A stretch of DNA of 64,000 nucleotides from positions 2,790,001 to 2,854,000 of the forward strand of contig NZ_RAPS01000001.1 in NCBI RefSeq assembly GCF_003610255.1. The letters run 5' to 3'. The DNA is from Streptomyces sp. TLI_171 (GTDB lineage Bacteria; Actinomycetota; Actinomycetes; Streptomycetales; Streptomycetaceae). A program made the position numbers and the translations under genes. The notes beneath the pieces are model-generated. The model was not told the DNA's origin. It was given only the letters and a program-made list of their open reading frames with translations, and did no database searches. Below, piece after piece: positions 11,034-20,262 of this stretch. Within the stretch, counting starts at the first letter, position 1; each line of letters begins with the position of its first letter.

Positions 11034-11067
11034 ATGGCGCGGCACTCCGGGTGGAGTGCCGCGCCAT
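11034..11067. terminator. Terminator after cysM
   Basis: A perfect 15-bp inverted repeat with a GGGT loop lies 18 bp beyond the cysM stop codon on the - strand. Confidence 0.85.
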
Positions 11068-11085
11068 CGACGTGCTGACCGGCCG

Positions 11086-12562
<1,477 letters not shown>

Positions 12563-12643
12563 GGACTCATCGTATAGATTCCCGACCCCGCTTTGACATG
12601 CTTGTCTCGGCATCCGGTCCGCGATGTTCCGAGGGATGAGAAA

Positions 12644-12686
12644 ACGGGCCGGCCCGCCGCGCCTGGCGCGGTGCGGACCGGCCCGT
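12644..12686. terminator. Hairpin after mec
   Basis: The arms ACGGGCCGG (12644-12652) and CCGGCCCGT (12678-12686) enclose further inner pairing. It lies just past the mec stop on the - strand, so mec is probably transcribed separately from cysO-cysM. Confidence 0.6.
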
Positions 12687-12703
12687 CGGTGGGGCGGCGG
12701 GGC

Positions 12704-13135
12704 TCAGCCCTGGTACGCCTCGACCACCTCGACGTCTTCCTCCGTGATCACGCCGTCCACGATGCGGAACGAGCGGAACTGGAAGGGGTCCTGCTCGCCG
12801 GTGCCCTCGGCGGTGGAGACCAGCACGTAGTGGGCGAACGGCTCGGAGGCGTAGCTGACGTCGGTGCGGGACGGGTACGCCTCGGTGGCGGTGTGCGAGT
12901 GGTAGATCACCACCGGCTCCTCGTCGAGGTCGTCCATCTCGCGGTAGAGCTTCAGCAGGTCGCCGGAGTCGAACTCGTAGAAGGTGGGCGAGCGGGCGGC
13001 GTTGAGCATCGGGATGAACCGCTCGGGCCGCCCGGTGCCGGCCGGTCCGGCGACCACGCCGCACGCCTCGTCCGGGTGGTCGGCGCGGGCGTGGGCGACG
13101 ATCCGGTCGCGCAGTTCTCGGGTGATGGTCAGCAT
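12704..13135 (-). CDS. mec: JAMM/MPN metalloprotease Mec (CysO-cysteine peptidase)
   Basis: A zinc metalloprotease of 143 residues that releases cysteine from the CysO-Cys adduct. The JAMM residues are complete: Glu24 (DEACGVV), His79 and His81 (HSH), Ser89 and Asp92 in HSHTATEAYPSRTD. It lies upstream of cysO-cysM in the same direction, as in M. tuberculosis mec-cysO-cysM. Because CysO here ends Gly-Gly-Met-Lys, this enzyme may also trim the precursor, as QbsD does for QbsE in thioquinolobactin synthesis. The trimming role is inference. Confidence 0.93.
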   Translation of the reverse strand: MLTITRELRDRIVAHARADHPDEACGVVAGPAGTGRPERFIPMLNAARSPTFYEFDSGDLLKLYREMDDLDEEPVVIYHSHTATEAYPSRTDVSYASEPFAHYVLVSTAEGTGEQDPFQFRSFRIVDGVITEEDVEVVEAYQG

Positions 13136-13187
13136 GCGGCCAGGATAGCCAGTGCCGGGCGGCCGCCCGCCGCCCCGTCACCGGCCG

Positions 13188-14633
13188 TCAGTTGCCCTCC
13201 CCGGCGCGGAGCTGGACGTGCGGGTCGGCGGCCAGCACGGCCTCCGGGTCGCGGCGGCTGAGCACCGCGTAGCCGACCACCAGCAGCAGCGCCCAGGCCG
13301 GGAAGACGTACAGCGAGATCCGGGCGTTCGGGTCGAAGGCGATCAGCACCGCGACGCCGATCAGGAACGCCAGCGCCAGCCAGCGGCTCCAGTTGCCGCC
13401 CGGGGCGCGGAAGGCGGGGGCGGGCAGCCGGCCGGCCCGCCAGGCGGCGCGGTAGCGGATCTGGCTGGCCAGGATGACGCCCCAGGTCCACAGGCCGCAG
13501 ACGGTGGCGACCGAGGTGATGTACTGGAACGCCCGCTCCGGGACGAGGTAGTTGAGCACCACGCCGGCGCCCATCAGCAGGCAGGAGACGGTGATCGCGG
13601 CGGCGGGGGTGCGGCGGGCGTTGAGCCGGGTGAGCCGTCCCGGGGCCTGCCGGCGCAGTGCGAGGTCGCGCAGCATCCGGCCGGTGGAGTACATCCCGGA
13701 GTTGCAGGAGGACAGCGCGGCGGTGAGCACCACGAAGTTGATGATGCCGGCCGCGGCGGGGATGCCGACCTTGCCGAAGGCGGCGACGAACGGGCTGACG
13801 CCGGGCTGGAACTCGGTCCACGGCACCAGCGACAGGATGATCACCAGCGCGCCGATGTAGAACAGCGCGATCCGCAGCGGCAGCGTGTTGATGGCGCGCG
13901 GCAGGGTCTTCTCCGGGTTCTCGCTCTCGCCCGCGGTGACGCCGACCAACTCCACGCCCAGGTAGGCGAACATGACGATCTGAAGGGTCATCACGGTGGC
14001 GCCGATGCCCTTGGGGAAGAGGCCGCCGTCCTGCCACAGGTTGGTGATCGAGGCGGTGTCGCCGGCGTCCGAGAAGCCGAGGGTGAGCACGCCGACGCCG
14101 ATCAGGATCATCCCGATGATCGCGGTGACCTTGACCATGGAGAACCAGAACTCGATCTCGCCGAACAGCTTCACCGAGATCAGGTTGGCCCCGTACAGCA
14201 CCAGCAGGAAGGCCAGCGCGGTGGTCCACTGCGGGATGCCGGGCGCCCAGAAGCGCACGTAGACGGCCGCCGCGGTGGTCTCGGCCATGCCGGTGACCAC
14301 CCAGAACAGCCAGTACGTCCAGCCGGTGACGAAGCCGGCGAACGGGCCGAGGAACTCCCGGGCGTACTCGGCGAAGCTGCCGGAGACCGGGCGGTAGGTG
14401 AGCAGTTCGCCGAGCGCCCGCATGATCACGAAGATCACCACGCCGGCCACCGCGTAACTCAGGATCAGGCTGGGTCCGGCCTTGGAGATCGCGGTCCCGG
14501 CGCCGAGGAACAGGCCGGTGCCGATCGCGCCGCCGATCGCGATCATCTGGATCTGACGGCTGCCCAGCCCGCGCTGGTAGCCCTCCTCGTCGGGGACGGG
14601 TTCGGTGACCTCGTCCATCGCCTGCTGCGTCAT
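13188..14633 (-). CDS. Amino-acid permease (APC superfamily, GabP/AnsP/ProY-like)
   Basis: A cytoplasmic-membrane amino-acid/proton symporter of 481 residues with 12 predicted membrane segments. The N-terminal block RQIQMIAIGGAIGTGLFLGAG is the amino-acid permease signature. ELLTYRPVSGSFAEYAREFLGP and GVELVGVTAGESENPEKTLPRAI are also diagnostic. The ATG at 14633 follows GGAGG at a slightly long distance. The substrate cannot be read from the sequence. It sits between the cysteine genes and DUF2017 without an obvious functional link. Confidence 0.92.
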   Translation of the reverse strand: MTQQAMDEVTEPVPDEEGYQRGLGSRQIQMIAIGGAIGTGLFLGAGTAISKAGPSLILSYAVAGVVIFVIMRALGELLTYRPVSGSFAEYAREFLGPFAGFVTGWTYWLFWVVTGMAETTAAAVYVRFWAPGIPQWTTALAFLLVLYGANLISVKLFGEIEFWFSMVKVTAIIGMILIGVGVLTLGFSDAGDTASITNLWQDGGLFPKGIGATVMTLQIVMFAYLGVELVGVTAGESENPEKTLPRAINTLPLRIALFYIGALVIILSLVPWTEFQPGVSPFVAAFGKVGIPAAAGIINFVVLTAALSSCNSGMYSTGRMLRDLALRRQAPGRLTRLNARRTPAAAITVSCLLMGAGVVLNYLVPERAFQYITSVATVCGLWTWGVILASQIRYRAAWRAGRLPAPAFRAPGGNWSRWLALAFLIGVAVLIAFDPNARISLYVFPAWALLLVVGYAVLSRRDPEAVLAADPHVQLRAGEGN

Positions 14634-14796
14634 GCACTCGCCTCGCCTCCGGTCCGCGCCGGCCGGGCGGCCGACGGGCCCCGTCTTCCCGGGGAGGCAG
14701 CAGTGAACCACGCGAAAGACCAGGAACGCCGCGAATCTGAGCGTTCTCTGAGCAATCGGACAATATGAGCGAATCGGCGGTGGGCGGGCGCGGGCC

Positions 14797-15369
14797 TCAG
14801 CCCGTCATGGCCTCCAGCAGGCTCTCCTGCATCGCGCCGAGCCACAGGTAAGCGATCACCAGCGGCTTGCGCGGGTCGTCCTCCGGCAGCTTGTAGAGGC
14901 CCTCCTCGTCCTCGTCGGTGACCTCCAGCCGGCTGCCGAGGGTGAGCCGCAGGTCGTTCAACGCGCCCAGCCAGTGCGGGAACTCGCCCGGTTCGACCTC
15001 CAGCACCCCGCCCTCGCCGCCCAGCCCGTCCAGCGCCCGGACCACCGCGAGCGCGTCGTCCCGCTTGCGGGCCCGCAGGTCCAGCTCGGTGTAGCGGCGG
15101 AACTCGGCGGCCCGCTCCGCGGTGCGCGGGTCCTCGGGCGCGCCCGGGCCGCCGTACGCGTCGGGGAACAGCCGCAGCAGCGCCGGGTCGTCGGGCGCCT
15201 CGCTCGGGCCCTCGGCGAACAGCGCGGCCAGCGGGTCCTCGCTCCCGCCGCCCGGCGGCGGGCCGATCAGCTCCAGCATCTGCACTTCCAGCGAGCGCAG
15301 GATGGACGCCTCGAACTCGTCCAGCGCGATCGCCGCGCCGCTTCCGGCACTCTCGAACAAACCGGCCAT
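14797..15369 (-). CDS. DUF2017 protein
   Basis: A 190-residue acidic cytoplasmic protein matching the actinobacterial DUF2017 family (FRRYTELDLRARKRDDALAVV; a C-terminal helix ending LWLGAMQESLLEAMTG). Members are encoded next to clpS in Actinobacteria, including M. tuberculosis Rv1332 beside Rv1331. That suggests a link to Clp proteolysis, but no activity is established that I know of. It starts 42 bp after the clpS stop on the same strand and is probably co-transcribed. Confidence 0.88.
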   Translation of the reverse strand: MAGLFESAGSGAAIALDEFEASILRSLEVQMLELIGPPPGGGSEDPLAALFAEGPSEAPDDPALLRLFPDAYGGPGAPEDPRTAERAAEFRRYTELDLRARKRDDALAVVRALDGLGGEGGVLEVEPGEFPHWLGALNDLRLTLGSRLEVTDEDEEGLYKLPEDDPRKPLVIAYLWLGAMQESLLEAMTG

Positions 15370-15411
15370 GGGTTTCGGATCAGTCCCTCGTGGTGGGTGG
15401 GTGACGGGCCG

Positions 15412-15705
15412 TCAGTCGTGCTGCAGGGTGGCCCACAGGCCGTAGCCGTGCATCGCCTGGACGTCGCGCTCCATCTCCTCGCGGGTGCCGCTGGAGACCA
15501 CCGCCCGCCCTTTGGTGTGGACGTCCATCATGAGCTGGCGCGCCTTGTCCTTCGGATAGCCGAAGTAGCTCTGGAAGACGTACTGCACGTAGCTCATCAG
15601 GTTGACCGGGTCGTTGTGGACGATGGTCACCCAGGGAGTGTCCGGCTCCGTGACCGGAACCCCCTCCACCTCCGGGCGCTGGATCTCCACCGGCGCGACA
15701 CTCAC
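15412..15705 (-). CDS. clpS: ClpS adaptor
   Basis: A 97-residue adaptor that delivers N-degron substrates to ClpAP/ClpCP. The core WVTIVHNDPVNLMSYVQYVF followed by the HTKGRAVVSSG region is the ClpS fold, with the N-end-rule pocket formed by the HNDPVN loop. GTG at 15705 is chosen because AGGAG lies nine bases before it and the protein then starts MSVAPVEI with normal length. Upstream in-frame ATGs at 15744 and 15789 would add unconserved residues. The stop lies inside the TGACG-N3-CGTCA palindrome at 15402-15414. Confidence 0.93.
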   Translation of the reverse strand: MSVAPVEIQRPEVEGVPVTEPDTPWVTIVHNDPVNLMSYVQYVFQSYFGYPKDKARQLMMDVHTKGRAVVSSGTREEMERDVQAMHGYGLWATLQHD

Positions 15706-15805
15706 AGTGCGTCTCTCCTCGACCTCGATCTTCCCCTCACCCATGCTTCCATCCGAGGGACGCCGGAGCGAATCAGGGTCCGGCGACATGCGCCGCGAGA
15801 GAAAT

Positions 15806-15818
15806 CGTCAAACTGACG
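15806..15818. promoter_or_regulatory. Palindrome in the clpS/pncB divergent gap
   Basis: CGTCAAACTGACG is a perfect 5+3+5 inverted repeat, 25 bp before the pncB ATG. It is placed to act as an operator for pncB, possibly for an NAD-responsive repressor such as NrtR. The protein is not identified. Confidence 0.4.
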
Positions 15819-15842
15819 CTAAGTGGTAGTAGCATCATTCCC

Positions 15843-17156
15843 ATGGACGCCATCACCGCGCACCGCAGCTCCGCGCTGCTCACCGACCGCTACGAGCTCA
15901 CCATGCTGCAGGCCGCGCTGCGCAGCGGTGCCGCCCACCGCCGCTCCGTCTTCGAGGTGTTCACCCGCCGCCTGCCGGACGGCCGCCGCTACGGCGTGGT
16001 GGCGGGCACCGGCCGGGTGCTGGACGCCATCGAGGCCTTCCGCTTCACCACCCCGCAACTCGACTGGCTGGCCGACCAGGACGTGGTGGACGAGGACACC
16101 CTGCGCTTCCTCGCCGACTACCGCTTCACCGGCGACGTGCACGGCTACCCCGAGGGCGAGGTGTACTTCCCCGGCTCGCCGCTGCTCACCGTCGAGGGCA
16201 GCTTCGCCGAGGCGGTGATCCTGGAGACGGTGATCCTGTCGATCCTCAACCACGACTCGGCGATCGCCGCCGCCGCCTCCCGGATGACCGCCGCGGCCGG
16301 CGACCGCCCGGTGATCGAGATGGGCGCCCGCCGGGCCCACGAGCAGGCCGCGGTCGCCGCCGCCCGGGCCGCCTACCTGGCCGGCTTCTCCGCCACCTCC
16401 GACCTGGAGGCCGGCTTCACCTACGGCATCCCCACCACCGGCACCGCCGCGCACGCCTTCACCCTGCTGCACGACACCGAGCGGGACGCCTTCACCGCCC
16501 AGATCGACTCGATGGGGCGCTCCACCACCCTGCTGGTCGACACCTACGACCTGGCCGAGGCGGTCCGCACCGCCGTCGAGGTCGCCGGCCCCGGCCTCGG
16601 CGCCGTCCGGATCGACTCCGGCGACCTGACCCTGCTCGCCCACCGGGTCCGCCGCCAGCTCGACGAGCTCGGCGCCACCGACACGAAGATCATCGTCACC
16701 TCGGACCTCGACGAGTACGCCATCGCCGCGCTCGCCGCCGCCCCCGTGGACGGCTACGGCGTCGGCACCAGCCTGGTCACCGGCAGCGGCCACCCGACCT
16801 GCGCGATGGTCTACAAGCTGGTCGCCCGCGAGTCGGTGCCCGGCGGCGACCTGATCCCGGTCGCCAAGCGCTCGGCCGGCGGCAAGACCAGCGTCGGCGG
16901 CCGCAAGTGGGCCGCCCGCCGCCCCGACCGGGACGGGGTGGCCGAGGCCGAGGTGGTCGGCACCGGCCCGGTGCCCGCCGACCTGGAGCCGCACCTGCTG
17001 CACGTCCCGCTGATCACCGGCGGCGAGGTGGTCGGCCGCGAACCGCTGGACACCGCGCGCACCCGTCACCGCGCCGCCCGCGCCGCGCTGCCGCTCTCGG
17101 CCACCCAGCTGTCGCGCGGCGAGCCGGTGATCGGCACCGAGCGCCACGCGGGTTGA
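15843..17156 (+). CDS. pncB: Nicotinate phosphoribosyltransferase
   Basis: Converts nicotinate and PRPP to nicotinate mononucleotide in NAD salvage. The 437-residue product begins with the family-typical ALLTDRYELTMLQAALRSG. It carries EMGARRAHEQAAVAAARAAYLAGF around the phosphorylation and PRPP-binding region, and AVRIDSGDLTLLAHRVR near the active site. It is divergent from clpS and followed 140 bp later by nicotinamidase, so both salvage steps are adjacent. M. tuberculosis has the same pncB/clpS/DUF2017 neighbourhood. Confidence 0.95.
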   Translation: MDAITAHRSSALLTDRYELTMLQAALRSGAAHRRSVFEVFTRRLPDGRRYGVVAGTGRVLDAIEAFRFTTPQLDWLADQDVVDEDTLRFLADYRFTGDVHGYPEGEVYFPGSPLLTVEGSFAEAVILETVILSILNHDSAIAAAASRMTAAAGDRPVIEMGARRAHEQAAVAAARAAYLAGFSATSDLEAGFTYGIPTTGTAAHAFTLLHDTERDAFTAQIDSMGRSTTLLVDTYDLAEAVRTAVEVAGPGLGAVRIDSGDLTLLAHRVRRQLDELGATDTKIIVTSDLDEYAIAALAAAPVDGYGVGTSLVTGSGHPTCAMVYKLVARESVPGGDLIPVAKRSAGGKTSVGGRKWAARRPDRDGVAEAEVVGTGPVPADLEPHLLHVPLITGGEVVGREPLDTARTRHRAARAALPLSATQLSRGEPVIGTERHAG

Positions 17157-17296
17157 GCCCCCGCGCGCGGCGGCCCTTCCACCGCCGCCGCGCACTGCCT
17201 AGAGTGCCAACCGCGGTACCCACCGCCCCCGACGCCAACGCGGCCGAGACCCCCCGGCTCCGGACCGCACCCACACTCCAACGAGAGAAGCCAGCC

Positions 17297-17890
17297 ATGC
17301 ACCGGGCCCTGATCGTCGTCGACGTGCAGAACGACTTCTGCGAGGGCGGCAGCCTTCCCGTCGCCGGCGGGGCCGAGGTCGCGGCCGCGATCACCGACCT
17401 GATCGCCGGCTCCGCGCCCGGCTACGCCCACATCGTCGCCACCCGCGACCACCACATCGACCCCGGCGCGCACTTCGCCGCCGAACCGGACTACGTCCAC
17501 TCCTGGCCCGCGCACTGCGTGGCCGGCACCGAAGGCGTGGGCTTCCACCCCAACTTCGCCCCCTCGGTGACCTCAGGCGCGGTCGAAGCGGTGTTCTCCA
17601 AGGGCGCGCACGCCGCCGCCTACAGCGGCTTCGAGGGCTTCGACGAGCACGGCGGCACCCTGGCCGCCTGGCTGCGCGAACGCGGCGTCACCGACGTCGA
17701 CGTGGTCGGCATCGCCACCGACCACTGCGTCCGGGCCACCGCCCTGGACGCCGCCCGCGAGGGCTTCGCCACCCGCGTCCTGCTCGACCTGACGGCCGGC
17801 GTCGCCTCCGCCACCACCGCCACCGCCCTGGACGACCTGCGCACCGCGGGCGTCGAGCTCACCGGCACCCCAGTGGTCCGCGCCGACTGA
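17297..17890 (+). CDS. pncA: Nicotinamidase
   Basis: Deamidates nicotinamide to nicotinate, feeding PncB. The 197-residue isochorismatase-fold protein has the catalytic Asp in LIVVDVQNDFCEGG, the metal ligands in DHHIDPGAHF and the nucleophilic Cys in ATDHCVRATALDAAREGF, with a Lys in VFSKG expected to complete the triad. The ATG at 17297 follows GAGAGAAG. It lies on the same strand as pncB and is likely expressed with it or from a nearby promoter. Confidence 0.94.
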   Translation: MHRALIVVDVQNDFCEGGSLPVAGGAEVAAAITDLIAGSAPGYAHIVATRDHHIDPGAHFAAEPDYVHSWPAHCVAGTEGVGFHPNFAPSVTSGAVEAVFSKGAHAAAYSGFEGFDEHGGTLAAWLRERGVTDVDVVGIATDHCVRATALDAAREGFATRVLLDLTAGVASATTATALDDLRTAGVELTGTPVVRAD

Positions 17891-17909
17891 CCGCCGGTCG
17901 CTCCCCCGC

Positions 17910-18938
17910 TCAGCGCTCGGTGACCACCAGCTCCACCACGTCCTCGCCGCCGAGCTCGTACGCCTGCGCCAACTCGCCGCCGACCAGCTCCCGTTCGGCG
18001 GCGAGCCGGGACGAGCCGACGTACACCACCCGCACACCCAGGTACTCCATCCGGTGCTGGCCGCCGCGCACCCAGGCCGCCTCGCCCTCGCTGACGCAGC
18101 GCAGCTCGGAGTCGACCTCCACCGCCACCGCCGCCTCCGGCCAGTACAGGTCCGGCACCGCGATGTAGGTGCCGCCACGCATCCGCAGCTCCGCCCCGGT
18201 CAGCGGCATCGGCAGGCCCTGGTCCACCACCAGTTCCAGCAGCTTCGCGAACGCCGACTCCCGCTGCGCGGCCAGCAGTTCGTCCACCGCCGCCCGCACC
18301 CGCGGCTCGACCAGCAGCTCCGCCTCGACCAGCTCGGCCAGCAGCTCCGCCGGGTCGCAGCCGCCGCCGCGCTCCGCCACCGCCTCGCGCAGCACCGCCC
18401 GCAGCAGCCCCGGGCCGACCTGCCCGGTCTCGAACGCGCCCTGCTCGGTCCACTCGCGGATCGCGTCCGCCACCGCCCGGGCCACCGGGGCGACCGCCAG
18501 CCCGTGCACCGAGCGCGCTTCCAACTCCCGCTCGGTGCGCCGGATCCGGACCTGTCCGGCATCGCGCAGCCGGCGCTGCCGGGGCACCAGCACCTCCACC
18601 CCGAGCACCGCGGGCAGCCGCGGCATCGACACGAAGCCGTACAGCGCCAGCGCCGCCGCGCCGGTGATCACCGCACCCTCCCGGCCGTCCTCGGCCCGCC
18701 CGTTCTGCGCCGCGTACAGCAGCGCCGCCCACATCCGCTGCTCCGGCGTCGGCGCGCTCTCCTGCAGCAGGTAGACCCGCGGCAGCAGCCGTTGCCACGG
18801 CCCGCCGCTGCGGCAGTGCTCGCTGACCAGGCGGGCCGGCACGCCCCGGGCGCGCAACTGACTGGCCGTCACCACGTTCTGCTGGAGCCGGGCGAGATCT
18901 TCGAGGGAAGCGGGCTGCTGCGGAATCTGGTAGCTCAT
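17910..18938 (-). CDS. AbiEi/DUF559-like protein (HTH N-terminus, nuclease-like C-terminus)
   Basis: A 342-residue cytoplasmic protein. The N-terminus (LEDLARLQQNVVTASQLRARG) and RLVSEH..PWQRLLPRVYLL look like the winged-helix start of AbiEi-type antitoxins and related endonuclease-domain proteins. The C-terminus (VPDLYWPEAAVAVEVDSE...RMEYLGVRVVYV) has the acidic/hydrophobic pattern of Vsr/DUF559 PD-(D/E)xK proteins. No partner toxin gene is adjacent. The ATG at 18938 precedes MSYQIPQQPASLEDL. Function unknown; stand-alone proteins of this layout are common in Streptomyces, so a defence role is only one option. Confidence 0.7.
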   Translation of the reverse strand: MSYQIPQQPASLEDLARLQQNVVTASQLRARGVPARLVSEHCRSGGPWQRLLPRVYLLQESAPTPEQRMWAALLYAAQNGRAEDGREGAVITGAAALALYGFVSMPRLPAVLGVEVLVPRQRRLRDAGQVRIRRTERELEARSVHGLAVAPVARAVADAIREWTEQGAFETGQVGPGLLRAVLREAVAERGGGCDPAELLAELVEAELLVEPRVRAAVDELLAAQRESAFAKLLELVVDQGLPMPLTGAELRMRGGTYIAVPDLYWPEAAVAVEVDSELRCVSEGEAAWVRGGQHRMEYLGVRVVYVGSSRLAAERELVGGELAQAYELGGEDVVELVVTER

Positions 18939-19255
18939 GCCCACAACACTCCCCCCGGCGACTGACAGCCGACCCACGACCTGACGACCTGTTACCCAAC
19001 CGTCGTCAAACCGGGACGGCTCAGCACTAAAGTCCTCATACCCTCACCCATTCGGCGGATAGGACGTTCACTCCTTTGCCGGATTAGATCGGACTTGTTT
19101 TCTACTATCCGATTTTCATCGGATCGACACAGCATTGCGACCCAGCCGATCCCCGGCCGTCGACCTGCGCGATCTGACCCGGCGTGACCGACCCCACACC
19201 CAACGCGACCACCCCTGGCGTCGGCCACCGCCTCGAATTGCCTACCATCGGGCTC
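18939..19255. other. AT-richer gap with an ATCGGAT hairpin
   Basis: A 317-bp gap between divergent genes, clearly less GC-rich than its surroundings around 19020-19130. ATCCGAT (19107-19113) and ATCGGAT (19118-19124) form a perfect 7-bp stem with a TTTC loop, and GATCGGA is repeated just upstream. TACCAT at 19243-19248 looks like a -10 box for the gene starting at 19256. Confidence 0.5.
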
Positions 19256-19738
19256 ATGCCCCGCGACGACTCATCCGCCCAGCGCGCCGCCCGACTACGC
19301 CTCGGCCGCCTGCCCGGCTACGTCCGCCAACCGGATCCCGCCCGCCGTGGCGGCGAGGACGGACGTGCGTACAAGAAGGGCTGGGAAGTCCGTTTCACGG
19401 CGCGCAGCGAGGAAGAGATAACCGAGATCCGCGAACTCGTGGCCGCTGCCGGGTTCGCCCCCGCCCGCCCCTTCTTCAAGGGCCACCAGTTGATCCAGCC
19501 CGTGTACGGCATCGCCGCGGTGCAGGCCTACCTGGCCGCCCGCGAGGCCGCCGAGGAGACCGGCCGGGCCCGCCAGGCCGCCGGCATCCCCGAGCAGACC
19601 CGGCGCGAGCCCGACAGCGTGGCGGCCGCGGCCCGCGCCGCGGAGAGCGCCGCCGCGCACGCTGCCGCCCGCGCTGCCGCCCCGGCCTCCCGCCACCCCG
19701 CCGAGCGGTGGCCGGCCGGCGGCCGCGAGGACCGCTGA
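19256..19738 (+). CDS. Conserved hypothetical protein
   Basis: A 160-residue soluble protein without signal peptide or membrane segment. The conserved-looking core is YKKGWEVRFTARSEEEITEI, then LVAAAGFAPARPFFKGHQL and YGIAAVQAYLAAREAAEETG. The C-terminal third is Ala/Arg-rich and low-complexity. ATG at 19256 is preferred because a -10-like TACCAT lies about 10 bp upstream, suggesting a very short leader; an in-frame ATG at 19184 lies beyond that promoter. I do not recognise a functional family. A terminator follows at 19790. Confidence 0.7.
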   Translation: MPRDDSSAQRAARLRLGRLPGYVRQPDPARRGGEDGRAYKKGWEVRFTARSEEEITEIRELVAAAGFAPARPFFKGHQLIQPVYGIAAVQAYLAAREAAEETGRARQAAGIPEQTRREPDSVAAAARAAESAAAHAAARAAAPASRHPAERWPAGGREDR

Positions 19739-19789
19739 CCGCCACGCTGCCGCCCCGCTGGCACCCCGCAACACTGACGGCCTTCCGAC

Positions 19790-19828
19790 GCCCGCCAGGA
19801 GGCCTCAGCGCCCCCCTGGCGGGCTTTC
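19790..19828 (+). terminator. Intrinsic terminator after the hypothetical gene
   Basis: GCCCGCCAGG (19790-19799) pairs with CCTGGCGGGC (19815-19824), followed by TTTC. Confidence 0.75.
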
Positions 19829-19860
19829 TGACGCAACGTCAGATCCTGACCGCCAGTCAG

Positions 19861-20222
19861 CGCTCGTCTCCGGCCGTCGAGATCCCCACTCCGGCCGCGA
19901 GCTTCTGGGCTTCTGCCGTACGTTTCCCCCTCCGGCCGTGGACCTCTCGGCCTTGGCCATACGTCTCCCTACTCCGGCCATGAGCTTGTCGGCCTTGGCC
20001 GTACGTCTCCCCGGCCGTGGGCTTGTCGGCCTCGGACGTACGTCTCCCCACTCCAGCCGGGAGCCTCTCGGCCACGGCCGTCGACCCCTCGGCCCGGACG
20101 TCAACGTCTCGGCTTCAGCCGTCACCCGGTCGACTCGGCCGTTGGCTACTCGCTTCGGGCGGCGGCATCCCGACCTCCGCCGTCGGCCTCTCGACTCCGG
20201 CCGTACGTCTTCTCGGCTTCGG
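19861..20222. repeat. 21-bp degenerate tandem repeat, about 17 units
   Basis: Units begin CCG/CCA and mostly end CGG, for example 19957-19977 and 19978-19998. Alternating units resemble a 'CCGTACGTCTCC' type and a 'CCGTGGGCTTGTCGGCC' type, giving a 42-bp super-period. Most units are 20-21 bp; one is 16 bp. There are no unique spacers, so it is not a CRISPR array. Confidence 0.8.
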
Positions 20223-20262
20223 TGCCCATGGACTGCGGTCCCGGGCGGGTCGGCTGCGGGTG

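Larger units (their letters stand above)
19739..20262. other. Convergent gap with terminator and minisatellite
   Basis: A 524-bp non-coding stretch between convergent genes. It holds an intrinsic terminator (19790-19828), the palindrome TGACG-CAA-CGTCA (19829-19841) and a 21-bp degenerate tandem repeat (about 19861-20222). Frames crossing it are not credible genes because repeat units of 16, 20 and 22 bp shift the frame. Confidence 0.7.

Noticed and set aside
13171..13190. Another stop-codon palindrome at the permease end
   Set aside because: The CGTCA copies there are direct, not inverted, so it does not fit the TGACG-N3-CGTCA pattern.
19861..20222. Possible CRISPR array
   Set aside because: Units are contiguous and degenerate, with no unique spacers and no cas genes nearby.
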